Source: Silurus meridionalis (Eukaryota > Chordata > Actinopteri > Siluriformes > Siluridae). From it: a stretch of DNA of 64,000 nt. The notes under the pieces were generated by a model. The model was not told where the DNA came from. It was given only the letters and a program-made list of their open reading frames with translations, and searched no databases. Of the stretch, positions 13,001 through 28,000 are shown piece by piece; position 1 is the first letter of the stretch; each line of letters starts with the position of its first letter. The stretch lies in NCBI RefSeq assembly GCF_014805685.1, contig NC_060899.1, positions 12,845,454 through 12,909,453 on the forward strand. Reading direction: 5' to 3'. The translations under genes were made by a program, and so were the position numbers.

Positions 13001-16000
13001 GTTCCACACACATTAAAGTTAGATTGAAGACAACAAACAGCTTTTTCTCCACTGCAAACTCTGAACCTTCCAATTAATGCAATTAAGCAAAGAGAATAAC
13101 TATAATAATGATACAGAGTAGCTAATTTTTTAAAGTTTTCATGTTTCCCCGCGAGAGCTTTAAATGCGCATGATTGTCTCTAATAAGGTGTATGCTAATT
13201 TTAAAAGTGCCTTGCCCATAAACTAGATCTCCCACTATGCACTTCGATTTTTTTATGACCCGCGAAGTGACGTTCAGCCGCGAGAGTGCAATGTTTTTAT
13301 TTCAGCGTTTCATAGCTGGTTCACAACAAGCGGCGATCAGAAAGATCAACAATTAATACCAACGTGTCCAAGAAGAGAAAAGTTGATGCCAAAGAAAGAC
13401 ATGTATGTTCGCGCTCCGAGAAGACGAACCGGATTGTGTATTTTGTGTTCAGTGTTGGTGGTCCAGAAGTACAATATACGTCTGCATTTTGACACCAAAC
13501 ATAGACCAAAGTATGTTAAATATCCCTTTAAAAAAAACATAAAATTGTCCAATAATTAAAAGACAGGCTGCAGGAAATGTCTACAAAAGCTACAGTCAAA
13601 ATCTTTTACATTTTATTAAACAGTTTGGCCCGCAACTTGTACTTTGTTTTAGATTTTGGCAACTTATGTAAATGAGTTTGACACCCCTGCCCTAGATATA
13701 AAAGAGTTTGCCAGTAAGTGGTGACAGACATGCATCCTAACCAGGGAGGATTCCTATCTTCAACCATTGTCCCTGGGACAAACTCAGGATCCACCACAAT
13801 GCCGTGCAAGGATAAAGCACCGACTGAGGATAAATCAATGAAAAAAATGCCCCCTGTGAGAACATCCAGACACTGTTCAGTGGCAGGGAGAGATGCCAGG
13901 TCAATCAGCCAGCAGTGTGCCAGCCTGTGTGAGGGAATCAGTGCTGGCCATACAACAGTTGGATTTTCGGTATTACTCAGAACCTGGAGTGACTGGAGAA
14001 GAATTGGCTTGTTTTTTCCCCCGTTGAGCAGATCGCTGTGTAATTCAGTAGCACATGTAGGGAGAATTCTCTGAAGTCTGAGTCCGTTTAACAGTAACTC
14101 AATCTCTAACCCTAAAGCCCTCCTGACAAATAACCAAACTTAACATGCTTTTATAGATTTTCTGTGGTCGCACACCTTCTTCCAGCCGATCCCGAGTTGC
14201 CATGTTTTGTACTATTTAAACCCTAGCAACAGAAATGATAATCTTGGAAAGAAAAAAAATGCTATGACTCAATGCTGCTACTCAAAGTGAGACCAGTAAA
14301 AGTTAATCATCAATTTGTGACCGCACTTGTGGGAGTTACTTTTATAGCCATGACTCAGAATAACAAAGCGACAAGGGTCTATGCGTTTGCAATGTTTCAG
14401 CATTTGCAACCAGACATAAGTGACACCCAGCCATGAAACAAGAGCCTGAACATATCGTGCTTGAGATCCCATAATGGGTTTGAAGTCATAAGCCAAATCC
14501 AGCTCTGGTAGTGGAAGAATCATGGGGCATGTCAGTGGCTTGACTGCAAATCTTTTTTTACATGCTTAATTACAATAATATCTGATAGAGCACTAAGTGA
14601 TTAGTGATTATGCAGCATATTAGACTCGACAAAATGACTAAAGCTAAACAAGGATTTAGCCACACACAGATCAACACAACAGCTTCCAGAAGAGCTTGAA
14701 GAACAAGCTCTTTAATCAAACGTAACATGGGGTCTGTTTTTTCCAAATGGAGTATGTGGGTGATATGAACAAGCAAAGCATTCCACTGGAGTAGACTTTC
14801 GCTACTTGTGAGAGTCCAGGTGGCCCTTAGAGATGAGTCCTCCCATTAATTACCAGCCCAGCAGGACAGCCTTGAAAACCTCCCTCAAACAGACCACCTG
14901 TGTTTGGCACCCTGGGTTCTATGCTCCTGCTCACACATGCTGTCAAAATAGTCTGGGGTTGTTACGTTTGCTCTGCTGTTTCAGATTGATTTGTAGCTGG
15001 TTTTCAAGTCGTCGCAAATACGGTGGGAGGTCATCAATTAAATGTGACCCTAACGCACACCAAATCTCAGGGGGTGATGTACTCAGTTAAAATGCTAAAA
15101 CCTACAGTCTGGGGTAGAAAGAAATCAGCCCTATGATTTACCTCATACCATTCAGTGTATTTTTTCTTCCTGTTAAATTCATTGTTGGATAGTCCTCGAA
15201 AGTCAAAATAATACACTTTAAAACATTTGCCAAAACCTTTAACTTTTGATTTCTGACTTTTTTTTTCCCTTCAAAAAAGCCTTGTTACACCATTTATCAC
15301 GCACCTGCATTAGGATTTATTACATTTTGCCAGCTTTAGGTAATCACCCACAACTCATTACCAATGCTAATTAAAATTCCAATCGAAATAAATGCTAACA
15401 TTCAGTGGTTGCTGGGATTATTGCATTACAAGAGAAAACCTTATTTTAGTTACGTTGTAATATGTAAATTTGACAAAAACACACGTATACTTCACAAGGT
15501 AATAATACGTCATAACTGAATGGCTCTTGAATAGCAAATCTTGGTTCAGGAGTCTTTCTGTCATGGACAGCATTTGTTTGGATCAAGTTTTTAACAGAAT
15601 TTCCAAATCTAATTAAATAAGAGAGGTTACTGAAGTGTACTGACATTTACTTTACATATAATGCAAATTAATTTAACATCTGTAGCGAATCATAGTTTGC
15701 AAAAATCCATGAAACATTCATACTTTATTCAGATAGACTGGAATTCCCTTGAAGGCGAACACGGGCGACTTACATCTTTGTTAATGTGGAAAGAAAGTGC
15801 CTAATCTGAGTAGTACCTACTCTAATAAGGTTGCCAGATAAAAAAAAAAAACGATCAAAAAACATTTAATCAAGCTGTGATGGTAGGAAAGTATAAACAA
15901 ATTCCACATTTTGTTTGTATTTTACAGGCCAATTGAAGCAAGCCCATCAGAATACACTTTAAGGGGAATTCCTTTCTATCATCCACTGTATTACTGTTCT

Positions 16001-19000
16001 ACCTGAAATATCAGTGCAACAAGCATGAAGAGAAATGTGTGGAATTAGGCCAGCAGGATAATCTGGCAAGATGCAACTGGAAAATCGGCACTGCTTGACG
16101 GAGCTCATTTCCTCTTGTCTTTTAATCACACCTTATATAGTGTTATCATAAGCCCATGGCTAGTGGAAAGAATTCCTCTGCCGTGATGCTAGTTTTCGTG
16201 CTTATCCGATAGCGCATTAGTTTAGCTTTTGATGGCACTTACTGCTGTTAATCATCGTAGCTAATGATTGGCTTTTCTGACTTTGACTTAAAACAACATT
16301 AAAAAAAAAAAAGTTCATTTTTTTCTGAAATGTGGTAAGGACTCGGTGCAGGATCACAGCAACTCACAGCAAAAGATAAGTAAACAATCACGGAAGAGTA
16401 TTTTAAGAGTCTAAAAATACAGCGTTATTTCCGGTAATGGCGTCTAACTGTGACCTGTGGGCTGGAGAGCTCGGGTATCTCCGGTTTCCCCAGACGACAG
16501 CTGAGGTCCAGGGGAGGCTGGGACCAGAGGTGGCATGCAAAGAGAAAGGGCTGCTTGTGTTTATTTATAACAGGGCAGGCCCCTGCAGTGGTGCTAGCTG
16601 TCATTCAGGAATGGGCCATGTTCTCCTGGTAAAGGAATTAGCTTCACGCTTGGGCAGACACTTCAAGCGGCGACGCTGCGGTCCTCAAACACAGGATGAA
16701 CTCAACGGTGGAATGATTTCTGACGTAAAAGATGAGACATTTGGGGGTTGGATGAGATCACAGTGTATTTTAAGATACTTTGCTCGTAGAACGATGCTTC
16801 ACACTTTTGGAATCATTGCCGAACTCAACAATGTAAACAAAAATGTCCCAAAGCACACTACGGTAAATGTCCATGGCCAAAAAGACTCTCGGCTTACCAT
16901 AGCAGTGTTTCACACCGTCATACCTCACACTAGGACCAGATAATCCAATACCACCTGTTGCCTTGGCCTAGGCCCAACTGTAACAGCATTGGGGGGTACA
17001 GGGGGAGGGGGGTACAGGGGGAGAGGGGTGGGCGGGTGGTCAAAAGTTTCATTAAGATTGTGCTTTAATAAAACCTGTGCCTCATTTCAAGAGTCAACGG
17101 AGAGAACTAAACTCGTTTTTAGCAAATGAACATACACCATTTATATTAATGGCACTTGGCAGATGTCTTTATCTAAAGAAACTTAAGTTTATCTCATTCA
17201 TTCAACTGAGCAGCTATGATGTTTTTTATTGAAGAACTGGACATTTCTTTATTTAATGCTTAACATTCTGGCATCCCATGTTTTAGATTTTTAAAACTTT
17301 CACTGTATTTCTCAGAAAATTCCATTTATTACCGTAAATTAAGCTGGCATAATAGCGAATCATCCAAATAGTGTTGATTCCTACTACAAATCAGCCTGTA
17401 AATTTCTGTCAGACGTTTCTCCATTACATATTGGTCTGTTGCCTTTAATGTCCGGTTATTGAGAATCTAAACTCTGAAGTTCTCTAAGGCTGCATTATTT
17501 AGTTTGCTTTGGATACACTTCAATCTTGGTGAGAGATGTTTTACTGTGTATAACCACCTGCTGCCTGTTCCCAAGTTCATGGTCAAAACACCAAGAGATT
17601 CAGGGCCAAGATCATAATTAACTGGGATTTGGGCTGGAAGCCTATGTGAAAGTTTTTTTGGAAAGGCCACCAATGTTGATGTTGCAAACTCTGGAACAGT
17701 AATTGGCAAACGACATGTGTGGAGATGTGGCAGACCATCCGTTTTGATGAAACAAAGATGGAAAAAGCTGCTAGTTTGATCCCCGTAGAGAACATCTTTC
17801 TGACAGGATCCCAAACTCGAGACTTATCATCTCTTTTAAAGTCCCAAATCATCCTTTTAACTAAAATTGTCCATTAAGCTAAGATTTTCTTCACCTGCTT
17901 TCTCGGGAAAAGGGATTTCCAGCATTAAACTGATTAACCTGACAAAAGCTTTCATAGTGTGAAACTTAACTGATTTGAATGGCACATTAGTTGAAAAGCT
18001 TTTTTGGGTTTTTTTACTTTTTCCCTTGAGAAAATGTAAGTAAAAAGCTTTTTTTCTTTATTTAATTTATAGTCATGGTTGTTGAGGAATTTTAAGGTAC
18101 ATTACATTTAATTTCCTAGATGAAATACGGTTAAGGTTCATATTACTAATCTTCCTCAACAATCATAAGCTCAAGGAAAGTTTGCTATTACTTTTTCTGG
18201 AACTGTAACAACTAAATACCTTTTCTTTTATTATACATATTACTAGAAAGATGCCCAGGTCAGAGTTCCAGATCTTTCCAAGCAGTAATACAGGATCTTA
18301 ATAATATACTAAAGAATAGAAAATGCTCAAAGTGCTATTTTATAAGCTGCTGAATAATGAGGGTGGAAGCCATATTGTTAAATGAAGGTACATTGTTACA
18401 ACTACAACTCCTATGCAGCATCATTTAAAAAATGTACCATCATCAGATGACTTCAATGCTTGCCATATTGTGATATATATATGCCTCGTTTCAATAACAT
18501 TAGTCTTTGATTTGTCAGTGAAGAAAAAAAATCTTTCTATCACTGATTCTTGTAATATTAAAAAAAATAGCAGACAAAAAAGGCAACTTTGCAGGGAGGA
18601 AAGTACAATCACGTAATTTTCACAATCTGAATGGGAAGCCTGATCAACCAAAGTCTGAATACAAATATACCCGCCCCAGCATACATACCAACGTTATCAT
18701 CTCTGAATACCGCCTGATAATAATATTAAAAATATAAGAAGAAGAAAAAGAACAAAGACTATTATTAGCTGAAACAGACAAGAATGCTGCTTTGGCTCCC
18801 AGATGAAGCAATGGTATGGCGAGGTGATCAGGCATGAATAAAATGTTCTGGCAAGTGACTGGTGATGACCTGAAGATGTCTAGCTCTGTTGACCCCTTTC
18901 TAACCCAGTGCGAAGTACACCTCCAGGGAGAGAGAGAAGAAATTCCTCTGGAAGGTAAAAATATCACTAAAACCACATAGCTGCAGGTGAAATTTCACCC

Positions 19001-22000
19001 TTCGCTCAAGACTCCTTGGACAAAGTGGGTGTGTGCAAGAGCAAACATCAGGTTTTTTCTTACCTTTGACAGGTAAAATCCAAAATTTGTTACGATTTTA
19101 TCAAAAGGTTATAACAAAGGGAATTTGGTACTTAATCACAATATTGATATTATATCATTGTCCTGCCTAGCCGTGTATTGATCATTTTTGCTGAATTTCT
19201 TTTAACTTTCAGCCAAAGGCAAAATTCTTGCAATTCCACAAAGAAATTAGCCCGATTTGGCCTTGGGTAACAAATCCTGCCTGCCCTGTCAGTCAAAAGC
19301 TATCCTTTTTACATGGAAATCCACCACCTTTCTCCTACCTTAAGTTACACTGAAGCAGTTCACAAAACAACTCTTGAGGCTTCAACAACCAGTGACTGAG
19401 AGCTGGTTTTAGAAACTGCCTCTTTGCATTTCCAGTCCACTTTAAGTACTTTTTGACAACTGGACTACAGCAATGCACGTGGTTTCTGCACATATGGGTC
19501 AGAGGAACTAAAAAAAAATGCTAATTTTATGGGTCCGGTGTTGCAAACTGTTCACCTTTATTATACATCTTGCCCTTTAGCAAACCTTGACGCATAAGGG
19601 AACGTCAGCTATTCCGCTTTTTATGAGACGATAGAGAGCGGTGAAGCAAAGCGTGAGCTCCTGAATGTATTCAAAGCCTCTTTTGTTAAACCTTGCAGGC
19701 GGCGATACACGCCACATAGTCCTCTAAGCTGAAGCCATTGAAATGCTTTCATAGTGACTGTAGCGCTGTAGAAAGGACCATTCTGACACTTTTACACCTT
19801 CCTCAATTGGGTCAGTACTGGCTGCAAGTCAATAAACAGCTCAAAAAGGCAGTTCTCAGGAATGGTTTTGTGCTAAACATCTGGTAGGAACAGCCAGTCG
19901 TTGCTCGCTACTTTAGGCCACATCCAGACTTTTCTTTTGGCTGTTCCAATAATTTAAGTGTATAACAATTACCATGATTCACTTATAGATTCACTTGCAT
20001 CTTATCTAAATATATAACTTAATAAATATTTTAAAAAGGTGATGTGTAAGTGTACTGCAAACATTAGGTTTTATTAGTGGATCTTGTTGGAACTACTGAT
20101 TTTCTGATGTGGCTCAATGATCCAATCCTAAAACTGGGCCATTTTCATTTATGGCATTTGGCAGGCACCCTTATCCAGTTCCCTCATTGATACCACTGAG
20201 CAGTTGAGGGTTAAGTGCCTTTGCTTAAGAACCCAGCAGTGGCAGCCGAGTTGTGCTGGCATTTGAAATTAGGACCATTCGTTCAACATCTCACCCACTG
20301 AGCTACCACTCACTGCTGTTTGTTGCCTTAAAGCAGTGTAGTGCTTTAGCAAGCTGTTGTTATAAACAAGCTCCTGTAGTGCCCCTTTCTATAGCAGAGC
20401 TGAATTCTGCTAATGGAGCACCACTGTTTCATCAGTAGGTCATGGGGGATGCGGTTTATTGTCCAGAATGGCGGAGTCTCTCTTTTCCAACCAAAATACT
20501 TCAAGGTTAAGTCTTTGAATTCATTATAATCTAAATGTTAATTTTACAACAGCTTTCACCAGTTTTCAATTTTGGTTTGTCAGAGGGTTGATTCATTTCT
20601 TGGGGGTTAAAAAAAGGATGCAATTGTTTCTATAAAGGAAGTCTACAGTGTCAAGTCTACAAATGTAAAGTTGGAACAAAGGTTTTATTTTGTATTTTTT
20701 CAAAACCATGACAAGTTGCATTTTTTTGTGTGTTTTTTAATTCATTATTTATCAGTGCGGCTATCAAATTGCTGTGAAACAGCAGAAAGACAGCCAAAAA
20801 AGTTAGTAAAGAAAAATCACCTTCTCAAATTTAGTTATGAATTCTGAACATATCTTATAGTAAAATACATACATGAAAATACATAAAAACATAAAAATGC
20901 TAGTTTTAAAAATGACCGTTCTCAGATACTGTCTTGAGTTTTCTGCCAAGCAAATAGGTATTAATTTCACGATCCACCATCCTCTGGCATTTCCTGTCAC
21001 TGGTTCAAAGAGTAGAATTCAAAATCTCCCCGAACACAAACTCTCCTTAAATGTCACATAATATCTTCAAAGTTGACCTCAATGTTATATTTGCATGAAT
21101 TCTTGGCTTGCTGAACTGACACTATGGCAAAACTTTCCTAATTTCAGAAAAAACACTGAGACAGTTGGGACATGTCAGAGAGTCAGCTGCATATGGTAAG
21201 TAGTCCCACTAACACCATAACTAATCAGGAAAATCTTTTCCAACAGCTGTGGAACTCCTGGTTCTGAGCAAATTACGCCTTCTCGAAACATTTCCCAGGG
21301 ATTGACTGTAAACTGACCCTCTCTGTAATACAGCACCATTGGCTACACTAGCTTGCTTCCTCGAAGGCAGCACAAAGAAAAGAGAAATGGAAACATTCCT
21401 AATGCTAGTTTTTCTGAAGTCAGCATGCGAGCGGGGGATCAGGTGCCTGCTTTGTATGCTTGATGTAGCCTTATCCTGATTGGCCTGTTCTGTGGTCTGA
21501 ATGCTTGACTGTAAGCTTCCTGTCATCCATTGACTAAGGATCAAGGAGTCGGCCTCTCGCGACCCACAGGATTATCTCTCTTGCGGCTGGGACAAGGAGG
21601 AGAATCCTTAAGCTCTAGGGATGACGTTCCACCAGGTGCAAGGTCCTAAAGAGGCAGAAACTCAAGAAATGTACCTTTTCTCTATATTTGTTTTTTGCCA
21701 TTCTCGAAGGTCTATAACTTGACCCGTGGCAACTGTGGTAAGACGAAGACAAATCAATCAAATTAGACCATTGTGGCAACAGGAGTCAACGTCGGCTAAG
21801 CAAGTACTCATCATTTTATGCCAAACAATCAACTGGACTACTAAATTTAATTCATGGCCACTCAGTTTATAGCATCAAAATTACCAGTTCACCTCAAACC
21901 CTCTAGAGAATAACAACTTGAGGCTACTTCAGAGCAGACAGGAGACTCAGTGAGTGTTGGATAAGGTAAGGTAGTAAATGAAAAGCGGGAATAAGCTGCA

Positions 22001-25000
22001 CATCCAGAGATAAACACTGACTCACTTCTAGCACTTGTCCAAGGTCAACATGGGGCTTTAATAAGGAATTTTGTTTTACACTTTATATTATGTTGATTGG
22101 CTGGAAGCTTCAGGGAATCGCAAAGGAAAGTTACGATTTGAAACAAGTTTCTTCACACAGCAATCTAGTTTTAAATATCACATGGCCAAACCTTGAGGTT
22201 TTTTTTTTGTTTTGTTTTGTTTTTTTTTTTTTTAAATACAACACTGCCAGCAAAATAGTTTTGCATGCAAAAAACAAAAAAGTTCAGCCTGGGGAAACAT
22301 TTTGTTCGGTAGGTAAAAATAATGAGTCAGAGTTGCAGCAGCACTGGCATTTATCCACATCGGAGAGTTTAGAACGTGTTTGATGTCTGGCCAAATTGCT
22401 CCAAGGTTTAATTACATCTAAGTCATAATCGTAAAACCTGTGACATGAATGCAGTTAAATCAGTGAAATCAGAGTGGTCACAACGAGCTGGTATGAAAGA
22501 AGTGCTCACGTTTGAATAATTACTCTTATTAAGAATGTGAAGCATGACAACGAGATGGTAATGTGTATGTTAAACCTGCGTAATCCAAGTAACGCATTGC
22601 TGAGCACCTGATAAAAAGTATTCAAGAATACATAAGCAAATCAGCAAGTAAGACTGCTGTTCCAGACAACAATGCACCACACCTAATCTAGTGTGGAGAA
22701 ACCCTGCTTAATTCACAGACTAAAATAAGACTTTACCCATGTCTAACTTAGCCTTCCTTCCTCATGAGTCTAAAATAAACATCCACTTAAAAATGCTGCT
22801 TGGAACAATAACTGCATGTACAAACAGCCATCTGCTTTGAGTAAACAACGTGTAACGTTGAGGAAATCTGAGGTACAATTTCAATTCCTAGATGTGGATA
22901 TTTATGGCCTATAAATGTATCTGGGACCTGGAAGAGATACATCTGCGAGAAAGGAAACCAAAGTAGCCTGCAGTCATCGAGATCAGTCACCAAATGTTTA
23001 AGTAGTAAAGTAATAGCTTTGTCAATTCCCCAAGTTGCACCATCTCCGAAGCAATTCATCTGTCTGTAAAGTTTGCTGCAAGGCATAAATTAAAGGTGGG
23101 TTTGAGCCAAGGAACACCTCCACTTCTGCATCTGCATGCCAGCAGATTGGTCCAAAGGTACAAGAAAGCAAGGGCCCCTAGTCTGCCCATTCATTAGAAG
23201 CAGATGTGAAGTTTCATTTCCTACAAGGTAATTACAACTAAACACAGATACCAGGACAGTCTATGTGCAAAACCTTGCCAAGTGGAAACTATCACCAAAG
23301 GCTGGATACCCTTGAGCTGTTTTAACACATTGCTCTTCTAAACACTTCCGTTTCTGGTCTGCCAAGATTGGTGGTTGATCATCTGAGGAACTTTATGCCC
23401 GATTCTTGAATCAACATAAACTTTTTTCTTCTTCAAATGTTCCAATACTATAAAAAAGTGTTCCAGATGCACTTTGCAGTGTGTTAGATGCCAAAATCTG
23501 CCAGTCTTTTGGCCAAAGCCAAAGAGGTGAAAGCCTGTCACGAGATTCCAGGGATTTCATGTAGTGAAGTTGTGGGAAATTGTGCTGACTAGCCGCTCAG
23601 GCACCTCAGCCGGGGATGATCAAGCTATGTAAACTTTGGCCCTGTCCCACCCATCTCAGAGCAAAAAAAACCACTGCCCATTCTTATGTGATCTTGCTAA
23701 ATCTCTATCCCGTTGGTTTGCAGGTACTAAGGAACCCCCACACCCGCAAAACAACAGGCTACAGTTGAGACATGTGCCCACGAGCAGGTTTTGTTCCTGC
23801 GCCAAACAGTGTTGGTGCCAGATTTCAGCCATGGTGCATGCTTTAAAAACGTCCTTCATGTTCGTGTCAGGGCCACAGAGGGAACTCAGCAGTGGATACA
23901 AGAGGGTGAGAAGTTCCTCACGCTCCCTGTTCTAACCTGTAGAGCTACTAACCGACAATAAATCAGTGCTAAAAGAGCTGTTTAAATAGGCTCTTTAAAA
24001 GGATAATTGTTTGAGTTGGTTAGTTTTAGGTGGTGATAAAGCCTAGTAAAAGACAATTAAGAAGCTTGTGTTTGTTTTACTGCAGTTTGGAAATGGGGGC
24101 ATTCCACCCCGGCATGTTTACTGTGAAGCGGCAAAGTTTATATAATGGAAATTCACTGTTACTTAGAACAAATGAGTCCAAGCATTCATTCTGACCGAAG
24201 TGGAGTTAAGCCCTGGTACACCGCTGTGGGTTTTTTATTAATACTTAGAAAATATAACAATCAGTTAATTCAATCAGAATCGCTTTCCTTCAATTCCATT
24301 CATGTGCAAGCATGTGAGTAACAGTATAAGTACTCTCTATAAAAATTACCTCAGAGTTGCCAAAACAAGAAATGCTTTCTGCTTGGTGCCATGTAATGCA
24401 CCATGTTTGTCTCATGGCATCAGTGAGAGCTGCCCATTTTTGAAGAGACGCCACTGTCAAATCAAGTGAACAAAATGTTTTGCTTATCCCAAGAAGGCAT
24501 TATGAGGTGTGGGTGGAAGCTAAATTTTACACAACCACTTGTATAAAAGCCACAAACATTTCAGTTGGGTAACAATCCAAGGCCACGATGGGAAGCCTGA
24601 TTTGGAACAATTTAATAATGTTTTATAAAGGCATTTATTTTCTTTAACTGGGTAATGACTAAGTTGTGGTATCTTCAAATGACAAAAGTGGAATTGTTGG
24701 CACTGAAGACCCTCAGCATCTTCCAGAAAACTGACAATGACACACCCATTTCAAATCATGTCACTTGCAGATGACTTTTATGCAATACTGAAACAGCTGC
24801 TCTGCTTTTGATTATGTGTAGGAAACATTATTGACAGCATATGCTGAAATGCTGCAGCTGTAAACCCCCGAGTAGTAATTTCTCCTATTGCGTAATGTCT
24901 TTTGTATGACACAATCATACATGCAAGTATCATATGCACACCTGATGCATTGTTAGTCTATAGACTGAGAAAAGGATACCTAAATTAGGTACTTTTACCA

Positions 25001-28000
25001 CAAATACGCAAGTTCTAGTAACTTCAGATAGACTGTACATGCCCACACAAAGGCACATCCATGTCAAGCTTCTCAACCAGAGCAGTGTCTATAGCGATGG
25101 CCTCGAACAGCTTGCCAAGGATGCTTTTGACACGGTAAGTTGAAGACATTGAATGGGGGCAACTGCAGATGGCAGCTGATGTGATCTGAACCTGGCAAGG
25201 AGAACTCTCACAATTTGCATTCTTTCCTTATCAAGCCATAGATCCAGTGCTCTCCCACACTGTTCACACCAGTGCTCAACTTTCCCTCATAGACACACAC
25301 ATACTGTACATGCAAAATCACATCTGGTTAAAACAGATAAACAACGTTGGGCCTTGACTGAGGTACTTCATTGTCAATAACAGCAAACATGGAAGACCAT
25401 TTACTTGCCTAGTACCAGAGCGCACAAAACAAAACAAGTTGGGTTCCCCCCCTCCCCTAAAAGACTTCTTGCTATTACCAAAAAAAAAAAAAATCATTAA
25501 ACATGTCCAAGAACTGACCACTTTTACAAAACATGGCAAGCTGCCTTGAAAAACTGCTGAATAACATAAAAAACTTATTATTCCTGTGACTGTATATATT
25601 TCCCATTTCATTTTTTGGTGTACAAAACTGCACATGCTTTCACACAGAACCACACACCTAAAGATAAAAAACCGTACAGTTCACCCTCCGAACTGTACGT
25701 TTGTTAGTACACAGTTTCATAGATCTCGGGTGGAGCATCTAAATCGAAAGTTCGGATATTATTTCATTAAAACAGCTTCTCGGGAAAACCCTGAGCATGT
25801 AGAACAGTCCATACTTCTAAGCTGTAAAAATGCAAACTAATTTAAAGTTGAGGTAAATGTTTTCATATGGTTAAATATATTACGATAGGACTACCAACAA
25901 TATACAGTGGTTACTTTCAGCTTCACTGATGTTTTCTTTTTCCATGAGAAGACTCTGATGGGGCAAAGAATCATGTAGTTAGGCATCAGCAAAAACCAAC
26001 ATGGAAAGTATTGCAGCTGTACTGGAATGAATCATTTTCTCTCATGGAAATCTAAATAAAAGACATTCTGATGGTTCTAGTGTGGGATGTGGTTTTTGGC
26101 ATCTCAAAAAGCAGGTGGCTCTTAAGCAAATTAATCATTACCAGTTCAAACATGTCTGCTTTAATGTGCAGCGCTTAGAATAGGTGTTCTGTGATGACTT
26201 GCCTTTGAACATGACATGTTCGTGGAAAAAACAAAGCAAATAAGAAATAAGACGACAGTGCTTTTATATACAGCTCCTGCCTTCATCTTGGAAGTTCCAC
26301 AGGAAAGCCTGAGTAAACTTGCTGCAGGGAATTGGGGTTCCCCATCCTATAGATAAATTTGGACTTCATTTCCCTCACAGGATGATGAATCAGCAGGGCC
26401 TTTGTTTTTTTTTTTTACCTGATCAGATGACGCTGCACGGCAAAAGAAATCTCTCTGGCAGGCGCACATTAAAGCAGACATTGGCGTAAAAAAATGCATA
26501 TGGAGCAAAGCATTCAGCCAGACTTCCTTCCCAATTAGGTCACAGGGAGGATGCTGATAATAAAGGCCAGCAAGGGTGGGAACTAGAGCTGTAACGATTC
26601 CTTCTCGAGAAAATCGATTACAAAATTTCATCCAGGCAAATTAATTTCATTTAGTCCATTTAACTAAACACGGAGCACTGTGTTTTCCCACAGACCACTA
26701 ATACTGACGCACCACCATCTAAACTCTGGAGCGCTCTGGACAGGTAACGCAGAAGACGCTGCAAAATAAAAAATGGAGGAACAGGGAGAAAACAGCGAAG
26801 GGCGAGGAGAAGATTCAGGCTAAAGAAAAAGACCCCAAAGTTTGGGATTATTTCAAACTAATAGTGCGGTTACTGTTTTCAAGTAATTTCGAATAGATTG
26901 GTTTTTATTTGAATGCACTAAATGGGATATTTATACCTCATGAGAACATCCTACTCATATGTACTCAGACACACATTTAAATTTCTTGTGGCAATATTAA
27001 CTCACTATATTTTCTTATGCTACATCGCAGCTAAATTTTCAAGCATTCCAAAAGATTTTTAATTACAGCAAACTATTCACTTTTTATCAACGGCTGCAAA
27101 AATGTATTCTCTTTCAGCATAGACTGTACCATCTCTGCAATGACGGTCACACTGAATAACGTTATATAATAGGGCTATGTCATAAAATTATATCCATTTT
27201 CTATAGAAATAAAGTTTCCCAAAATATATCCATCTAAATTTCAGGTCCAACTTGATAAAATTTGCCAGCATAACGGTCCGACAGGTAGCATTGGCTGAAC
27301 TGAACAACCACTTAATGGATTCATGGGATTTTTCCTACTATCTTTACGTAAAGATTTGAATGGCATTACCCCTTTCAACGCAAGACATCATGTATTACAA
27401 ATGAGGATACTGACAAACAATAACCCTTGACAGTGATGAGGAAAAAACATCTAATAATGAATAAACTCAGTACATTTTATTTGCATGTCCTTGAAATAGT
27501 TGTTAGAGACTGATTCATTTTTAATTTTTTTTTATTATTATTAAAAGGACTAAAGAAAAGAAAAGTTGCTTTATACTTGTCACATGTACTTTACAGCACC
27601 TTCAGGGAAAAGCATTCTTCGCATATCCCAGCGTTGGGAAGCTTGGGACAGAACTGCAGGGTCAGTCAAGATACAGCACAAAGGGTTAAGGGCCTTGTTC
27701 AAGGGGCCCAACGGTGGCAAGCTTGGCGATACCAGGGCTTGAACACCGAGCCTTAACCACTGAGCTACCAAGAAATCCCATGCCACTTAAGGTTTATACA
27801 CTGTGTTATATAAAACTTGGTTATGCCAGTGTTAAGAAATTATATATACACACACACTGTAAATTATCTATATTAATAAATATACATAAGTGCAAATGCA
27901 ATGTGAAAACTGCTCTGGTAAATATATTATAATACAGTCAAATCTTAACCTTGACCTAATCATATCTAATGAGAAGGCACTGCCTCAAGCTCTGAATGAC

